Shown piece after piece: positions 23,661-31,218 of a stretch of 44,947 nt of DNA. How positions within the stretch are numbered: position 1 is the stretch's first letter; every line of letters begins with the position of its first letter. The notes under the pieces are model-generated. The model worked only from the letters and a program-made list of their open reading frames with translations, searched no databases and was not told the DNA's origin. This stretch comes from Clostridiales bacterium (GTDB lineage Bacteria > Bacillota > Clostridia > Saccharofermentanales > Saccharofermentanaceae), in NCBI GenBank assembly GCA_017428155.1, contig JAFRRJ010000011.1:1-44947 (forward strand). The letters are read 5' to 3'. Made by a program: the position numbers and the translations under genes.

Positions 23661-24574
23661 CAATCAAATAATCCTTTACTCAAATATCTGTCCCCTCTGT
23701 CAGGGAAGACTGTGACGATGTTTCCACCGTCGATCTCCTGTGCGAGCTTTAATGCCGCTGCAAGTGCCGCACCTGACGAAGATCCGGCTAAGATCCCCTC
23801 GTGCTTTGCAAGATCTCTTGAAGCATTGAACGCTTCATCATCTGTTATCTTTATGACCTTATCGACCAGCGTGATATCCATCGTATCCGCGATAAAATCG
23901 TTGCCAATGCCTTCAATGTTGTAATCGAAATGCTCACCGCCGCCGATCGTCGACCCGTACGGATCTGCGAGCACTCCCTTTATTCCGGGACTTTGTTCCT
24001 TAAGGTATTTCACAACTCCCGAGAACGTTCCGCCGCTGCCGGCTCCCGCTACAAAATAATCGATCTTACCGTCTAACTGGCTGTAGATCTCAGGACCTGT
24101 CGTCTCGTAATGAGCAAGAGGGTTCGCGGGATTTCTGAACTGCCTTAAGGAGATTGCACCAGGAATGGTCTTTAACAGTTCCTCCGCTTTCTCTTCCGCT
24201 CCGAGCATTCCGCCTTCACGCGATGTGTGAACTATCTCGGCACCCAAAGCTCTCATTACTTTCTGTTTTTCTAAAGAGAACTTCTCGGGAACAGTAAATA
24301 TGACTCGGTAACCCTGATTAAGCGCCGCAACCGCAATTCCGATTCCCGTGTTGCCGGCAGTGGCATCCACGATAGTGCCGCCTTCTTTAAGTATTCCTTT
24401 CCTGACTGCGTCATCGATCATATAGACACCGACGCGGTCTTTGACGCTTCCTGCAGGATTCATTAATTCAAGTTTTGCAAAAATATTTACTCCGGGCTTG
24501 ACGCCCATATTGTTTATCTTGAGGACCGGCGTATTGCCGATCATCTCTCTTACGCTGCCATATACGTTATTCAT
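23660..24574 (-). CDS. mccA: PLP-dependent cysteine synthase family enzyme, probably O-acetylserine-dependent cystathionine beta-synthase
   Basis: The protein has 304 residues from the ATG at 24572-24574, which has GAGGTGG six bases upstream; a GTG at 24583 is less well placed. The PLP lysine is Lys45 in Asn-Pro-Ala-Gly-Ser-Val-Lys-Asp-Arg, Gly-Asn-Thr-Gly follows near 75, and Gly-Ala-Gly-Ser-Gly-Gly-Thr is the phosphate loop. It is a cysteine-synthase-fold enzyme. Direct pairing with a gamma-family trans-sulfuration enzyme is the MccA/MccB arrangement known from Bacillus, which turns homocysteine plus O-acetylserine into cystathionine and then cysteine. CysK activity (sulfide) cannot be excluded. 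Confidence 0.85.
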   Translation of the reverse strand: MNNVYGSVREMIGNTPVLKINNMGVKPGVNIFAKLELMNPAGSVKDRVGVYMIDDAVRKGILKEGGTIVDATAGNTGIGIAVAALNQGYRVIFTVPEKFSLEKQKVMRALGAEIVHTSREGGMLGAEEKAEELLKTIPGAISLRQFRNPANPLAHYETTGPEIYSQLDGKIDYFVAGAGSGGTFSGVVKYLKEQSPGIKGVLADPYGSTIGGGEHFDYNIEGIGNDFIADTMDITLVDKVIKITDDEAFNASRDLAKHEGILAGSSSGAALAAALKLAQEIDGGNIVTVFPDRGDRYLSKGLFD

Positions 24575-24584
24575 CTGTTCCACC

Positions 24585-25739
24585 TCATGCCTTTACGGAA
24601 TTCTCGATCGCCTGTTTGAGATCTTCTATAAGATCGTCAACATCCTCAATGCCTACGGAAAGTCTGATGAGTTCATCCACGATGCCTACTTCTTTTCTGA
24701 TGTCGGCAGGGATCGCAGCATGAGTCATCGTCGCGGGATGGCATACAAGCGATTCAACACCGCCAAGGCTTTCGGCGAGTGTTATGAGCTTTAACTGCTC
24801 GAAAAAGACTTTGTAGTCGTACTTCTCATCAAGAACAAACGAGATCATCGCACCGGCACCGTCAGCCTGCTTCTTCTGGATCTCATAACCCGGATCGGAT
24901 TCAAGACCCGGATAATAAACCTTGCTCACATAGCCGCTTTCATTAAGCCATCTTGCGATCTTATTCGCGTTAGCAACATGTCTGTCCATGCGGACGCCCA
25001 ATGTCTTAATTCCTCTGATGATAAGGAAGCTGTCCCATGGTGCGAGCACTCCGCCGATAGCATTCTGAAGGTAATAGAGCCTGTCAGCCAGAGCCTTGTC
25101 GCCTACTGCAACAAAACCCGAGATAGTGTCTGAATGACCGCCTAAATATTTTGTGCCGCTGTGGATAACGATATCCGCACCGAGCGTTAAGGGACGCTGG
25201 AGATAAGGTGTAAGGAAAGTGTTGTCAACGATAACGAGCTTGCCGTACTTCTTACCGATTTTAGATACAGCTTCGATATCGGTTATGGTAAGCAAAGGAT
25301 TAGCGGGAGTCTCGATATATATCGCTTTGACATCATCATCGACCGCTTCTTCAACAGCCTTAAGATCAGATGTGTTTACTATCTTGTAAGTGATGTTGAA
25401 GTTCTTGAATACATTATCAAGGATTCGGAAAGTACCGCCGTAGATATTGTCTGACACTATTAGCTTATCTCCTGCTTTGAAGAGTGATAAGACTGTGTTG
25501 ATAGCTGCAAGGCCTGAAGCAAAAGCAAGTCCGTACTGTCCTTCTTCGAGGTCCGCGATGAGCTTTTCCAATGCCGCTCTGGTCGGGTTACCCGTTCTTG
25601 AATATTCCCAGCCCCTGTTCTTTCCGAGGCCGTCCTGCTTATATGTTGAAGTCTGATATACGGGAACATTAACTGCACCCGTAGTCTCATCACCGTCAAT
25701 CCCGCCGTGTATCAATAAAGAATTTCTTTTGTAACTCAT
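24585..25739 (-). CDS. mccB: Trans-sulfuration PLP enzyme (cystathionine gamma-lyase/MccB-like)
   Basis: The protein has 384 residues and belongs to the Cys/Met metabolism PLP family. The cofactor lysine lies in His-Ser-Gly-Thr-Lys-Tyr-Leu-Gly-Gly-His-Ser-Asp, and Tyr-Ser-Arg-Thr-Gly-Asn-Pro-Thr near residue 46 and Leu-Ala-Glu-Ser-Leu-Gly-Gly-Val-Glu near 330 are family blocks. The next gene (MccA-like) and the methionine importer argue for cystathionine gamma-lyase (making cysteine) over gamma-synthase. First structural gene of the operon, ATG behind CAGGAGATTACT, 27 bp after an intrinsic terminator that is preceded by a Cys-rich leader ORF. Confidence 0.88.
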   Translation of the reverse strand: MSYKRNSLLIHGGIDGDETTGAVNVPVYQTSTYKQDGLGKNRGWEYSRTGNPTRAALEKLIADLEEGQYGLAFASGLAAINTVLSLFKAGDKLIVSDNIYGGTFRILDNVFKNFNITYKIVNTSDLKAVEEAVDDDVKAIYIETPANPLLTITDIEAVSKIGKKYGKLVIVDNTFLTPYLQRPLTLGADIVIHSGTKYLGGHSDTISGFVAVGDKALADRLYYLQNAIGGVLAPWDSFLIIRGIKTLGVRMDRHVANANKIARWLNESGYVSKVYYPGLESDPGYEIQKKQADGAGAMISFVLDEKYDYKVFFEQLKLITLAESLGGVESLVCHPATMTHAAIPADIRKEVGIVDELIRLSVGIEDVDDLIEDLKQAIENSVKA

Positions 25740-25765
25740 AGTAATCTCCTGCTTTCTGTTGTGTA

Positions 25766-25800
25766 TAAAAAAAGCCCGGGAATATTGATTTTCCCGGGCT
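25766..25800 (-). terminator. Attenuator terminator between Cys leader 1 and mccB
   Basis: On the minus strand AGCCCGGGAA and TTCCCGGGCT (25773-25782 with 25791-25800) make a 10-bp stem with an 8-base loop, followed by seven U (25766-25772 and adjacent). It lies upstream of mccB, not after a gene, so it must be a conditional terminator. Its 5' arm with two more bases (25795-25802) is complementary over 8 bases to leader segment 25879-25886. Confidence 0.88.
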
Positions 25801-25823
25801 GTGGTTATTGATGTCTTTATTTT

Positions 25824-25922
25824 TCAACATCGAGAATCGTCAAGGCGCATTCTGGTGCAGTCAAACGCCAAGGCCGATACAGCCCGTGATAAATGCATTC
25901 GACAACACATGATCAATAACAT
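25824..25922 (-). CDS. Cysteine leader peptide 1 (attenuator ORF upstream of mccB)
   Basis: A 32-codon ORF with AAGGAGG (25929-25935) six bases before its ATG (25920-25922). It opens Met-Leu-Leu-Ile-Met-Cys-Cys-Arg-Met-His, so codons 6 and 7 are tandem TGT, and ends Arg-Leu-Asp-Asp-Ser-Arg-Cys-stop. Four of its residues are Cys. It lies between a consensus promoter and an intrinsic terminator, ahead of cysteine-synthesis genes, and shares its Met-Cys-Cys-Arg-Met core and its Arg-Leu-(x2)-x-Arg-Cys end with the second leader at 31.2 kb. Ribosome stalling at TGT-TGT when Cys-tRNA is short would leave the segment 25879-25886 free to pair with the terminator 5' arm. Confidence 0.8.
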   Translation of the reverse strand: MLLIMCCRMHLSRAVSALAFDCTRMRLDDSRC

Positions 25923-25952
25923 ATTGCGCCTCCTTATAAACTTTATGGTCAC

Positions 25953-25984
25953 ATTATAACCTTTTTACCTACTATGTCAATAGG
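25953..25984 (-). promoter_or_regulatory. Promoter and Rrf2-type operator of the mccB operon
   Basis: On the minus strand TTGACA (25975-25980) and TATAAT (25953-25958) are perfect hexamers 16 bp apart. The 17-bp site CCTATTGACATAGTAGG (25968-25984) covers the -35 box. The identical 17 bases precede the metQ operon at 31392-31408, and variants lie at the iscS and iscR promoters. Confidence 0.85.
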
Positions 25985-26047
25985 TTTATTAACTGTATAT
26001 TTATTCTTTGCGTCTAATTAACTTTTCAATTTCCGGGATAAAAACAA

Positions 26048-26425
26048 TCAGGATCCCTGCCTTGATTCGTAATCCTTCAAAGCGGCTTCGATAGCTTCCT
26101 GGGCAAGAACGGAGCAGTGCATCTTATAATCCGGAAGTCCGTCCAGAGCTTCTGCTACAGCCTTGTTGGTAAGCTGTCTTGCTTCCTCGACAGGCTTGCC
26201 CTTGATGAGCTCTGTTGCCATGGAGCTTGAAGCGATTGCGCTTCCGCAACCAAATGTCTCGAACTTAACATCCTTGACGATGTCATCTTCGATCTTCAAA
26301 TACATCTTCATGATGTCACCGCACTTTGCGTTGCCTACCTCACCTACACCGTTTGCGTCCTCAAGAACACCAACGTTTCTCGGATTTCTGAAGTGATCCA
26401 TTACCTTTTCACTATATAATGCCAT
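26048..26425 (-). CDS. iscU: Iron-sulfur cluster scaffold protein
   Basis: The protein has 125 residues from the ATG at 26423-26425 behind AAGGGGGAAA; a longer in-frame start lies inside iscS. It has the three conserved scaffold Cys: Lys-Cys-Gly-Asp, Phe-Gly-Cys-Gly-Ser-Ala-Ile-Ala-Ser-Ser and Met-His-Cys-Ser. It assembles [2Fe-2S]/[4Fe-4S] clusters with sulfur from IscS. This is the NifU-N-type IscU found with IscS in Clostridia. It follows iscS by 13 bp. Confidence 0.95.
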   Translation of the reverse strand: MALYSEKVMDHFRNPRNVGVLEDANGVGEVGNAKCGDIMKMYLKIEDDIVKDVKFETFGCGSAIASSSMATELIKGKPVEEARQLTNKAVAEALDGLPDYKMHCSVLAQEAIEAALKDYESRQGS

Positions 26426-26438
26426 GTCTGTTTCCCCC

Positions 26439-27623
26439 TTATAAAATGAACTTTGTCTTTCCTGCAACAAGGTCTCTCCATACAGGTGAGAAACCTCTTA
26501 AGTATTCAACGACTTCTTTAACTGAATTAATGATGTAATCAGCATCTTCATCCGTAATGTCTTCGCCCAGAGAAAGTCTCAGTGAACCGTGAGCCACATC
26601 ATGTACTCGTCCGATTGCAAGAAGAACATGTGAAGGATCAAGAGATCCCGAAGTGCATGCGCTTCCCGACGAAGCTGCAATTCCCTTGTCATCAAGAAGC
26701 AACAGCAGCGACTCGCCTTCTATACCTTCAAAACAGAAATTGATATTGGAAGGTACTCTGTGCTCAAGATCCCCGTTGATCGCAGAATGAGGGATCTCAG
26801 ATAAACCCTTGATGATCTTATCTCTTACAGGTGTGAGCTTTGCTTTGTATTCATCAAGACCTGAAACTGCCTCCCTAAGTGCGGTTGCCATTGAAGCAAT
26901 TCCCGGAACATTCTCCGTACCGGCACGCTTGCCCTTTTCCTGCGCACCGCCCTCGATGAGATTTACAAGCCTTATGCCCTTCTTCGCATAGAGGAAACCT
27001 ACTCCCTTCGGACCGTGGAACTTATGTCCTGAAGCTGAGAGCATGTCGATATTGTCTTCTTCGACATTGACCTTGATATGACCGACTGCCTGTACTGCAT
27101 CCGTATGGAAAAGAACGCCGTGCTTTCTGCAGACAGCGCCGATCTCGCGGATTGGCTGGATAGTTCCGATCTCGTTATTGGCATACATAACGGTTACGAG
27201 GCATGTATCTTCGCGGATCGCTTCCTCGACCTGCTCAGGAAGTACGATGCCGTTGGAATGGACATCAAGGAGCGTAACCTCGAAGCCCTCCTTTTCGAGC
27301 TTTTTCAAAGTATGTAAAACAGCGTGATGCTCGAAAGCTGTGGAAATAATATGCTTCTTGCCCTTTGCCTCACCGAGCTTTGCAGCAGTGATTAGAGCCT
27401 GGTTATCGGCTTCACTTCCGCCTGAAGTAAATAATATCTCCTTAGGATCTGCACCTATGGCATAAGCGACATCTCTTCTTGCCTGCTCCAGTACTTCCTT
27501 TGCTTTCTGGCCGAATTCATAAAGACTGGAAGGGTTGCCGTATGTAGTGGAAATAAGGCTCATCATGGTCTCAAGAGCCCTATCGCTCATTTTTGTAGTG
27601 GCGGCATTATCTGCGTAAATCAC
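26439..27623 (-). CDS. iscS: Cysteine desulfurase
   Basis: The protein has 394 residues from the GTG at 27621-27623, chosen because AAGGAG (27633-27638) sits nine bases upstream and the product then begins Met-Ile-Tyr-Ala-Asp-Asn-Ala-Ala-Thr-Thr, the universal start of this family. The PLP lysine is in Ser-Gly-His-Lys-Phe-His-Gly-Pro-Lys-Gly and the sulfur-carrying Cys in Ser-Ser-Gly-Ser-Ala-Cys-Thr-Ser-Gly-Ser. It takes sulfur from cysteine for Fe-S clusters on IscU and so consumes what the neighbouring operons make. Divergent from iscR. Confidence 0.95.
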   Translation of the reverse strand: MIYADNAATTKMSDRALETMMSLISTTYGNPSSLYEFGQKAKEVLEQARRDVAYAIGADPKEILFTSGGSEADNQALITAAKLGEAKGKKHIISTAFEHHAVLHTLKKLEKEGFEVTLLDVHSNGIVLPEQVEEAIREDTCLVTVMYANNEIGTIQPIREIGAVCRKHGVLFHTDAVQAVGHIKVNVEEDNIDMLSASGHKFHGPKGVGFLYAKKGIRLVNLIEGGAQEKGKRAGTENVPGIASMATALREAVSGLDEYKAKLTPVRDKIIKGLSEIPHSAINGDLEHRVPSNINFCFEGIEGESLLLLLDDKGIAASSGSACTSGSLDPSHVLLAIGRVHDVAHGSLRLSLGEDITDEDADYIINSVKEVVEYLRGFSPVWRDLVAGKTKFIL

Positions 27624-27659
27624 GTTAAGAATCTCCTTGTAAGAATAAATCACGCTGAA

Positions 27660-27692
27660 ACATTACATCATTAAACCCACTAAGTCAATAGG
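27660..27692 (-). promoter_or_regulatory. iscS promoter with Rrf2-type operator
   Basis: On the minus strand TTGACT (27683-27688) and TAATGT (27660-27665) are 17 bp apart. The 17-bp site CCTATTGACTTAGTGGG (27676-27692) overlaps the -35 box and differs from the mccB/metQ site at two positions. Confidence 0.7.
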
Positions 27693-27698
27693 TTTATC

Positions 27699-27731
27699 TT
27701 GATTTACCTATCAACCTTTAGGTATAATAGG
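27699..27731 (+). promoter_or_regulatory. iscR promoter with Rrf2-type operator (autoregulation)
   Basis: TTGATT (27699-27704) and TATAAT (27723-27728) are 18 bp apart. The 17-bp site CCTTTAGGTATAATAGG (27715-27731) covers the -10 box and fits the shared pattern CCTWTWGRYWTARTRGG. A second inverted pair, TACCTA/TAGGTA, lies at 27705-27724. Confidence 0.65.
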
Positions 27732-27757
27732 TGAAAGTCGTAATGGAGGATAAGGTT

Positions 27758-28153
27758 ATGATCTCAACAAGAGGAAGATATGCATTAAGAGTAATGCTCG
27801 ATCTGGCAGAGAATAACAACGGTGAATACATACCGCTTAAGGACATCGCGGAAAGACAGGAGATCTCCAAGAAGTATCTTGAGATCATTGTCAAGGATAT
27901 GGTCACAGGCGGCCTGATCCACGGCGCGAGCGGCAAAGGCGGCGGTTACAAGCTCGTCAAGAAACCCGAGAAATATACTGTCGGCGAGATCCTCGAACTG
28001 ATGGAAGGCACACTTAATTCCGTCGTATGCCTTGCCGACAAAAACTATAAATGCGACAGGAAAAAGATATGCAAGACTCTTCCCATGTGGAAAGAGTTTG
28101 ACGGTATCGTACACGATTATTTCTACGGGAAGAGGCTTACGGATCTGCTTTAA
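27758..28153 (+). CDS. Rrf2-family transcription regulator (IscR/CymR-like)
   Basis: The protein has 131 residues from the ATG at 27758 behind GGAGGATAAGG. A winged helix-turn-helix spans 1-75, with Gly-Lys-Gly-Gly-Gly-Tyr as the wing. Cys91, Cys99 and Cys105 (Cys-x7-Cys-x5-Cys) lie where IscR proteins bind a [2Fe-2S] cluster, although the spacing differs from E. coli IscR. Position next to iscSU fits Fe-S sensing, while the shared operator upstream of two cysteine operons fits a CymR-like sulfur role. It may do both. A DNA site over its own -10 suggests autorepression. Confidence 0.85.
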   Translation: MISTRGRYALRVMLDLAENNNGEYIPLKDIAERQEISKKYLEIIVKDMVTGGLIHGASGKGGGYKLVKKPEKYTVGEILELMEGTLNSVVCLADKNYKCDRKKICKTLPMWKEFDGIVHDYFYGKRLTDLL

Positions 28154-28188
28154 GCTTGCAGATATTGAATTTTTAACCAATCGAAAAG

Positions 28189-28224
28189 ACGGCCTGCCCC
28201 GGTATCGGGCACTGCCGCCTTTTC
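28189..28224 (+). terminator. Intrinsic terminator of the Rrf2 gene
   Basis: ACGGC-C-TGCCC pairs with GGGCA-CT-GCCG(C) over a 7-base loop (28189-28218) and TTTTCTTT follows on the plus strand. Confidence 0.65.
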
Positions 28225-28243
28225 TTTGCAACAGAAGCAATAA

Positions 28244-28359
28244 TTAATGCTGTCTTTCAAATATGTCCCTGATCTTTTCTTCCAGAGCATTGGCCAAAGC
28301 TTGGATCCCGGAACAAGTCCCCATGTATTGGAATCGCCAAATGCCAGAATAGTTTTCAT
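28244..28359 (-). pseudogene. Remnant of a GDSL/SGNH hydrolase gene
   Basis: The frame from the ATG at 28357-28359 encodes Met-Lys-Thr-Ile-Leu-Ala-Phe-Gly-Asp-Ser-Asn-Thr-Trp-Gly-Leu-Val-Pro-Gly, the exact N-terminus of small GDSL esterases with the nucleophile Ser. After about 20 residues the match moves to another frame (Ala-Leu-Glu-Glu-Lys-Ile-Arg-Asp-Ile-Phe-Glu, which is where such proteins have the next helix), then stops at 28244. So about 40 codons of a ~200-codon gene remain, with an internal deletion or frameshift and loss of the rest. It is 5 bp after the cmd gene, at the end of the metQ operon. Confidence 0.7.
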
Positions 28360-28364
28360 ATGTA

Positions 28365-28919
28365 TTACTTAATAGCTTCTCTCCATGTAGCCGGCTTGAA
28401 TTCACCGAGCAAAGGCAGGAGTCGCTTATCCACGTCGATCTTGAATACTGCGTTAAAGTTGTTTGTTGCGATCATCTGACCTGCAAATCCTACGATTACT
28501 ACGAGTTCCTGATCGTTGAAGAATTTTCTCAATTTCCCGAAAAGCTCATCTGATACTGCCGTGGGATTTTTAACATACTGCTCAGCAAGTTCTGCAAGAA
28601 CAGTCTCCTTCTCATCGTATACGAGGTTTGCGGGATCAAGGCCTAAGCCCTTAACGTCACTTATGAAGAAAAGTGAGCAGAGCTGGCATGAATTTGTTGT
28701 TGATATCTTATGTGCAAAAAGAATTGCATCCTTCTCGCCGATGACTTCAACAAGTCTCTTCCATGATGTATACCAGGCCATATAAGCATCGTATGTTGCA
28801 GCGTCATTCAGAAGTCCCTTCTTCATGTTTGTTACTGCGTTGCGGCCTGCGAGTTCGTCGTAGCGCTCCTTCTCGGCGCCTGTTGCTTCGTTCTGTTCAA
28901 CTAATCTGATTCTTGCCAT
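28365..28919 (-). CDS. Carboxymuconolactone decarboxylase (AhpD-like) family protein
   Basis: The protein has 184 residues, all helical in prediction, with Asn-Ser-Cys-Gln-Leu-Cys-Ser-Leu near residue 80, the Cys-x-x-Cys of AhpD-type redox proteins, preceded by an acidic residue in the same helix region. Members with this motif act as thiol peroxidase partners or decarboxylases. A thiol-redox role would fit its place in a cysteine-controlled operon, but that is inference. ATG behind AAAGGAG, 75 bp after adh with two palindromes between. Confidence 0.75.
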   Translation of the reverse strand: MARIRLVEQNEATGAEKERYDELAGRNAVTNMKKGLLNDAATYDAYMAWYTSWKRLVEVIGEKDAILFAHKISTTNSCQLCSLFFISDVKGLGLDPANLVYDEKETVLAELAEQYVKNPTAVSDELFGKLRKFFNDQELVVIVGFAGQMIATNNFNAVFKIDVDKRLLPLLGEFKPATWREAIK

Positions 28920-28966
28920 AGTTGTAATCTCCTTTGTGTTTTTTTCTCTCGGTAATTTATTTTCGG

Positions 28967-29004
28967 GAGCATCACGTGATGCTCATGAAGCACTTTAAAG
29001 TGCT
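28967..29004. repeat. Two adjacent perfect palindromes between adh and cmd
   Basis: GAGCATCACGTGATGCTC (28967-28984, 18 bp) and AGCACTTTAAAGTGCT (28989-29004, 16 bp, covering the adh stop codon) are both perfect. As RNA they form two hairpins in a row. No U tract follows, so they may set mRNA stability or lower cmd expression instead of terminating. Confidence 0.6.
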
Positions 29005-30155
29005 GTCTTTAAGATCTCTATGATCTTTTGTGAATCGAGCGGTACATAGTGACCGACATTGCCGCCCGCGGTTGCGCGCTTTGCCATGACATCAAAGTCT
29101 CTGTCAGTAATTCCAAGTTCAGACAGATGAGTCTTAAGGCCTAACTTACGGAAAAACTTTTCGAGCTCGCCGGACAATAAAAGCGCGCGTTCTTTCTCTG
29201 AATAATCGTATGGATCCTTGCCGTATACTCTGCTTGCAAGAAGTGCAGGTCTCCACGGCTTGATATCAGCAATGTATCTTGTCCAGGCCGTTAAGACGAT
29301 TGCCATTCCTTCTCCGTGTGTAATGTTGTATTGGGCGGAAAGTTCGTGTTCAATGCGGTGTGAGCCCCAGTCAGCTATTCTTCCGGCGTCGAGGAAATTG
29401 TTATGCGCCACGGAGGCGAGCCACTGGATCTCAGCTCTTGCATTAAGGTTTTCCGGATTTTCGATCAGCCTGTCGGCATTTACCAGCAGTGCCCGTACCG
29501 CGCCTTCGATCAGATAATCTGTAGTATCCGAATTCTTCACATCAGAGAAATATCTCTCGAGAAGGTGTGATAAAACATCCGCGATGCCGACAAAGGTCTG
29601 ATATCCGGGAAGATTGACCGTATACTTAGGGTTCATTATCGCGAACTTAGGAATGATCCGGTCATCCTCGAAGCCTTTCTTCCACTCACCATATGACAGG
29701 ATCGCGCAGTTGGACGTCTCGGAACCGCTCGATGCCGTTGTCGAGATCACTCCGATATTAAGGACATGTTCGGGAGAAACACCCTTATCGAAGAAATCCC
29801 AGACATCGCCATCGTACGGTATACCGAGAGCTATCGCCTTGGCCGTATCGATGGAGCTTCCTCCGCCGACTGCCAGAACGAAGTCTACTTTGTCCTCCTT
29901 GCCCTGCGCGACAAGCTTTCTGACAAGCTCGATCGAAGGGTTCGGTACTACTTCCCCGCTCTCGGAGAATCTGATCCCCAAGGCGTCAACGGATTCTTTA
30001 ATGACATCGTATATACCCAAAGTCTTAATGAAATCACCACTGTATACCAAAAGAAGCGATGTGGCTTTATTCTGAGCGAGGAGTGACTTTAAGCTTTTCC
30101 CGCTGTCCTCACCGAAAACGATCTTAGCGGGGTTATAGTATTCAAAACCAATCAT
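28995..30155 (-). CDS. Iron-containing alcohol dehydrogenase
   Basis: The protein has 386 residues of the group III, Fe-dependent alcohol dehydrogenase family (BdhA/YqhD-like). The NAD(P)-binding loop is Gly-Gly-Gly-Ser-Ser-Ile-Asp-Thr-Ala-Lys, and metal ligands are expected at Asp near 195 and His in the Arg-Ile-Glu-His-Glu and Ile-Thr-His-Gly-Glu-Gly segments. It reduces aldehydes to alcohols. Its place after metQ is unusual; it may handle aldehydes from methionine or cysteine breakdown, but the sequence does not show that. Confidence 0.9.
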   Translation of the reverse strand: MIGFEYYNPAKIVFGEDSGKSLKSLLAQNKATSLLLVYSGDFIKTLGIYDVIKESVDALGIRFSESGEVVPNPSIELVRKLVAQGKEDKVDFVLAVGGGSSIDTAKAIALGIPYDGDVWDFFDKGVSPEHVLNIGVISTTASSGSETSNCAILSYGEWKKGFEDDRIIPKFAIMNPKYTVNLPGYQTFVGIADVLSHLLERYFSDVKNSDTTDYLIEGAVRALLVNADRLIENPENLNARAEIQWLASVAHNNFLDAGRIADWGSHRIEHELSAQYNITHGEGMAIVLTAWTRYIADIKPWRPALLASRVYGKDPYDYSEKERALLLSGELEKFFRKLGLKTHLSELGITDRDFDVMAKRATAGGNVGHYVPLDSQKIIEILKTAL

Positions 30156-30191
30156 AGAACCTGTTCTCCTGTATTTTCGTGATCCTGCTTA

Positions 30192-31073
30192 TTACCCGAA
30201 AAGAGGGACTACAGCTCCGTCATATGTTTCATTAATAAACTGTGCTACTTCAGGTCCCTGAAGAACTTCAACAAGTGCCTTGACTGCCGGATCTTCTGCC
30301 TTGTCAGGTGAAGCAGCAATGATGTTTCCGTATGTCTGTGCAGCGAGTCCGTCGTTAGCTTCAACTGCAAGTGCGTGGCTTACATGGAGTCCGCCCTCGA
30401 TCGCATAATTACCGTTGATGACTGCAACGTCCACGTCAGGAAGTGCAGCAACGAGCTGCTCGGGAGCCAGTTCCTTGAACGAGATGTTAAGAGGATTCTC
30501 TTCAATATCTTCTACTGTAGCTTTGATGCCTGCACCTTCCTTAAGCTTGATGATGCCTTCCTGGTCGAGAAGGAGCAGTGCTCTTGCTTCGTTGGTTACA
30601 TTGTTGGGAACTGCGATTACAGCGCCTTCCTTAATATCCTTTAGATCTGTTACTCTGCCTGCATAGATTCCGAAGGGTTCATAGTGAACTGCACCGGCGG
30701 ATACGAGGTCTGAACCGTTCTCAAGATTGAACTGTTCAAGATAAGGAACGTGCTGGAAATAGTTTGCATCAAGTGATCCTTCGATAACGCCTGTGTTAGG
30801 TGTAACTGAATCTTCAAGTCTTACGATCTCGAGTGTGATTCCCTTGTCTGCGAGGATCGGCTTTGCGACTTCAAGGATCTCGGAATGAGGTGTGATGTTA
30901 GCTCCGACCTTGAGCACTACGTTAGCCTTAACGTCAGCCTGTGCCTCTGTTTGTGTATCACTTCCTGCTTCTGTATTTGCTTTGGATGCTTCAGTCTTTC
31001 CGCAAGCTGCAAAAGATGCTGTAACTGTAAGTAAAAGTCCTGCGGCAATTGCCTTCTTAAATATGTTTTTCAT
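30192..31073 (-). CDS. metQ: Methionine ABC transporter substrate-binding lipoprotein
   Basis: The protein has 293 residues. A signal peptide ends in a lipobox, Phe-Ala-Ala-Cys (Cys24), followed by a Ser/Thr/Glu/Ala-rich linker to about 48 and the NlpA/MetQ domain, with Val-Gly-Ala-Asn, Gly-Ser-Leu-Asp-Ala-Asn-Tyr-Phe-Gln-His-Val-Pro-Tyr-Leu and Pro-Asn-Asn-Val-Thr-Asn-Glu-Ala-Arg as family blocks. It feeds methionine to MetNI, encoded 8 kb away in the mccB operon. Both units carry the same operator and the same kind of Cys leader. ATG behind AAGGAG. Confidence 0.93.
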   Translation of the reverse strand: MKNIFKKAIAAGLLLTVTASFAACGKTEASKANTEAGSDTQTEAQADVKANVVLKVGANITPHSEILEVAKPILADKGITLEIVRLEDSVTPNTGVIEGSLDANYFQHVPYLEQFNLENGSDLVSAGAVHYEPFGIYAGRVTDLKDIKEGAVIAVPNNVTNEARALLLLDQEGIIKLKEGAGIKATVEDIEENPLNISFKELAPEQLVAALPDVDVAVINGNYAIEGGLHVSHALAVEANDGLAAQTYGNIIAASPDKAEDPAVKALVEVLQGPEVAQFINETYDGAVVPLFG

Positions 31074-31153
31074 TTTAGTAATCTCCTTGTTTTTGGTTTT
31101 GTTTTAGTTTGTTGTTTAAGCTTTTCGCTTTAAGAATGATTTTGTTCAGGCAT

Positions 31154-31186
31154 AAAAATGCCCGGCGAGATATTAATCTCCCGGGC
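31154..31186 (-). terminator. Attenuator terminator between Cys leader 2 and metQ
   Basis: On the minus strand GCCCGGGAGAT pairs with ATCTC-(G)-CCGGGC (31160-31186, 11 pairs and one bulged base) over a 4-base loop; ATTTTTATG follows. It precedes metQ, so it is conditional. Its 5' arm CCCGGGAG is complementary over 8 bases to leader segment 31281-31288. Confidence 0.88.
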
Positions 31187-31218
31187 GCATGGCATATGTT
31201 CAAATGCTTGTTATCGCT

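Noticed and set aside
25750..25990. SAM riboswitch or Cys/Met T-box in the mccB and metQ leaders
   Set aside because: Leader position and terminators fit a riboswitch, but neither the SAM-I core nor a T-box (AGGGTGG-like) motif is present on the coding strand, while a translated Cys-rich ORF with a ribosome site is.
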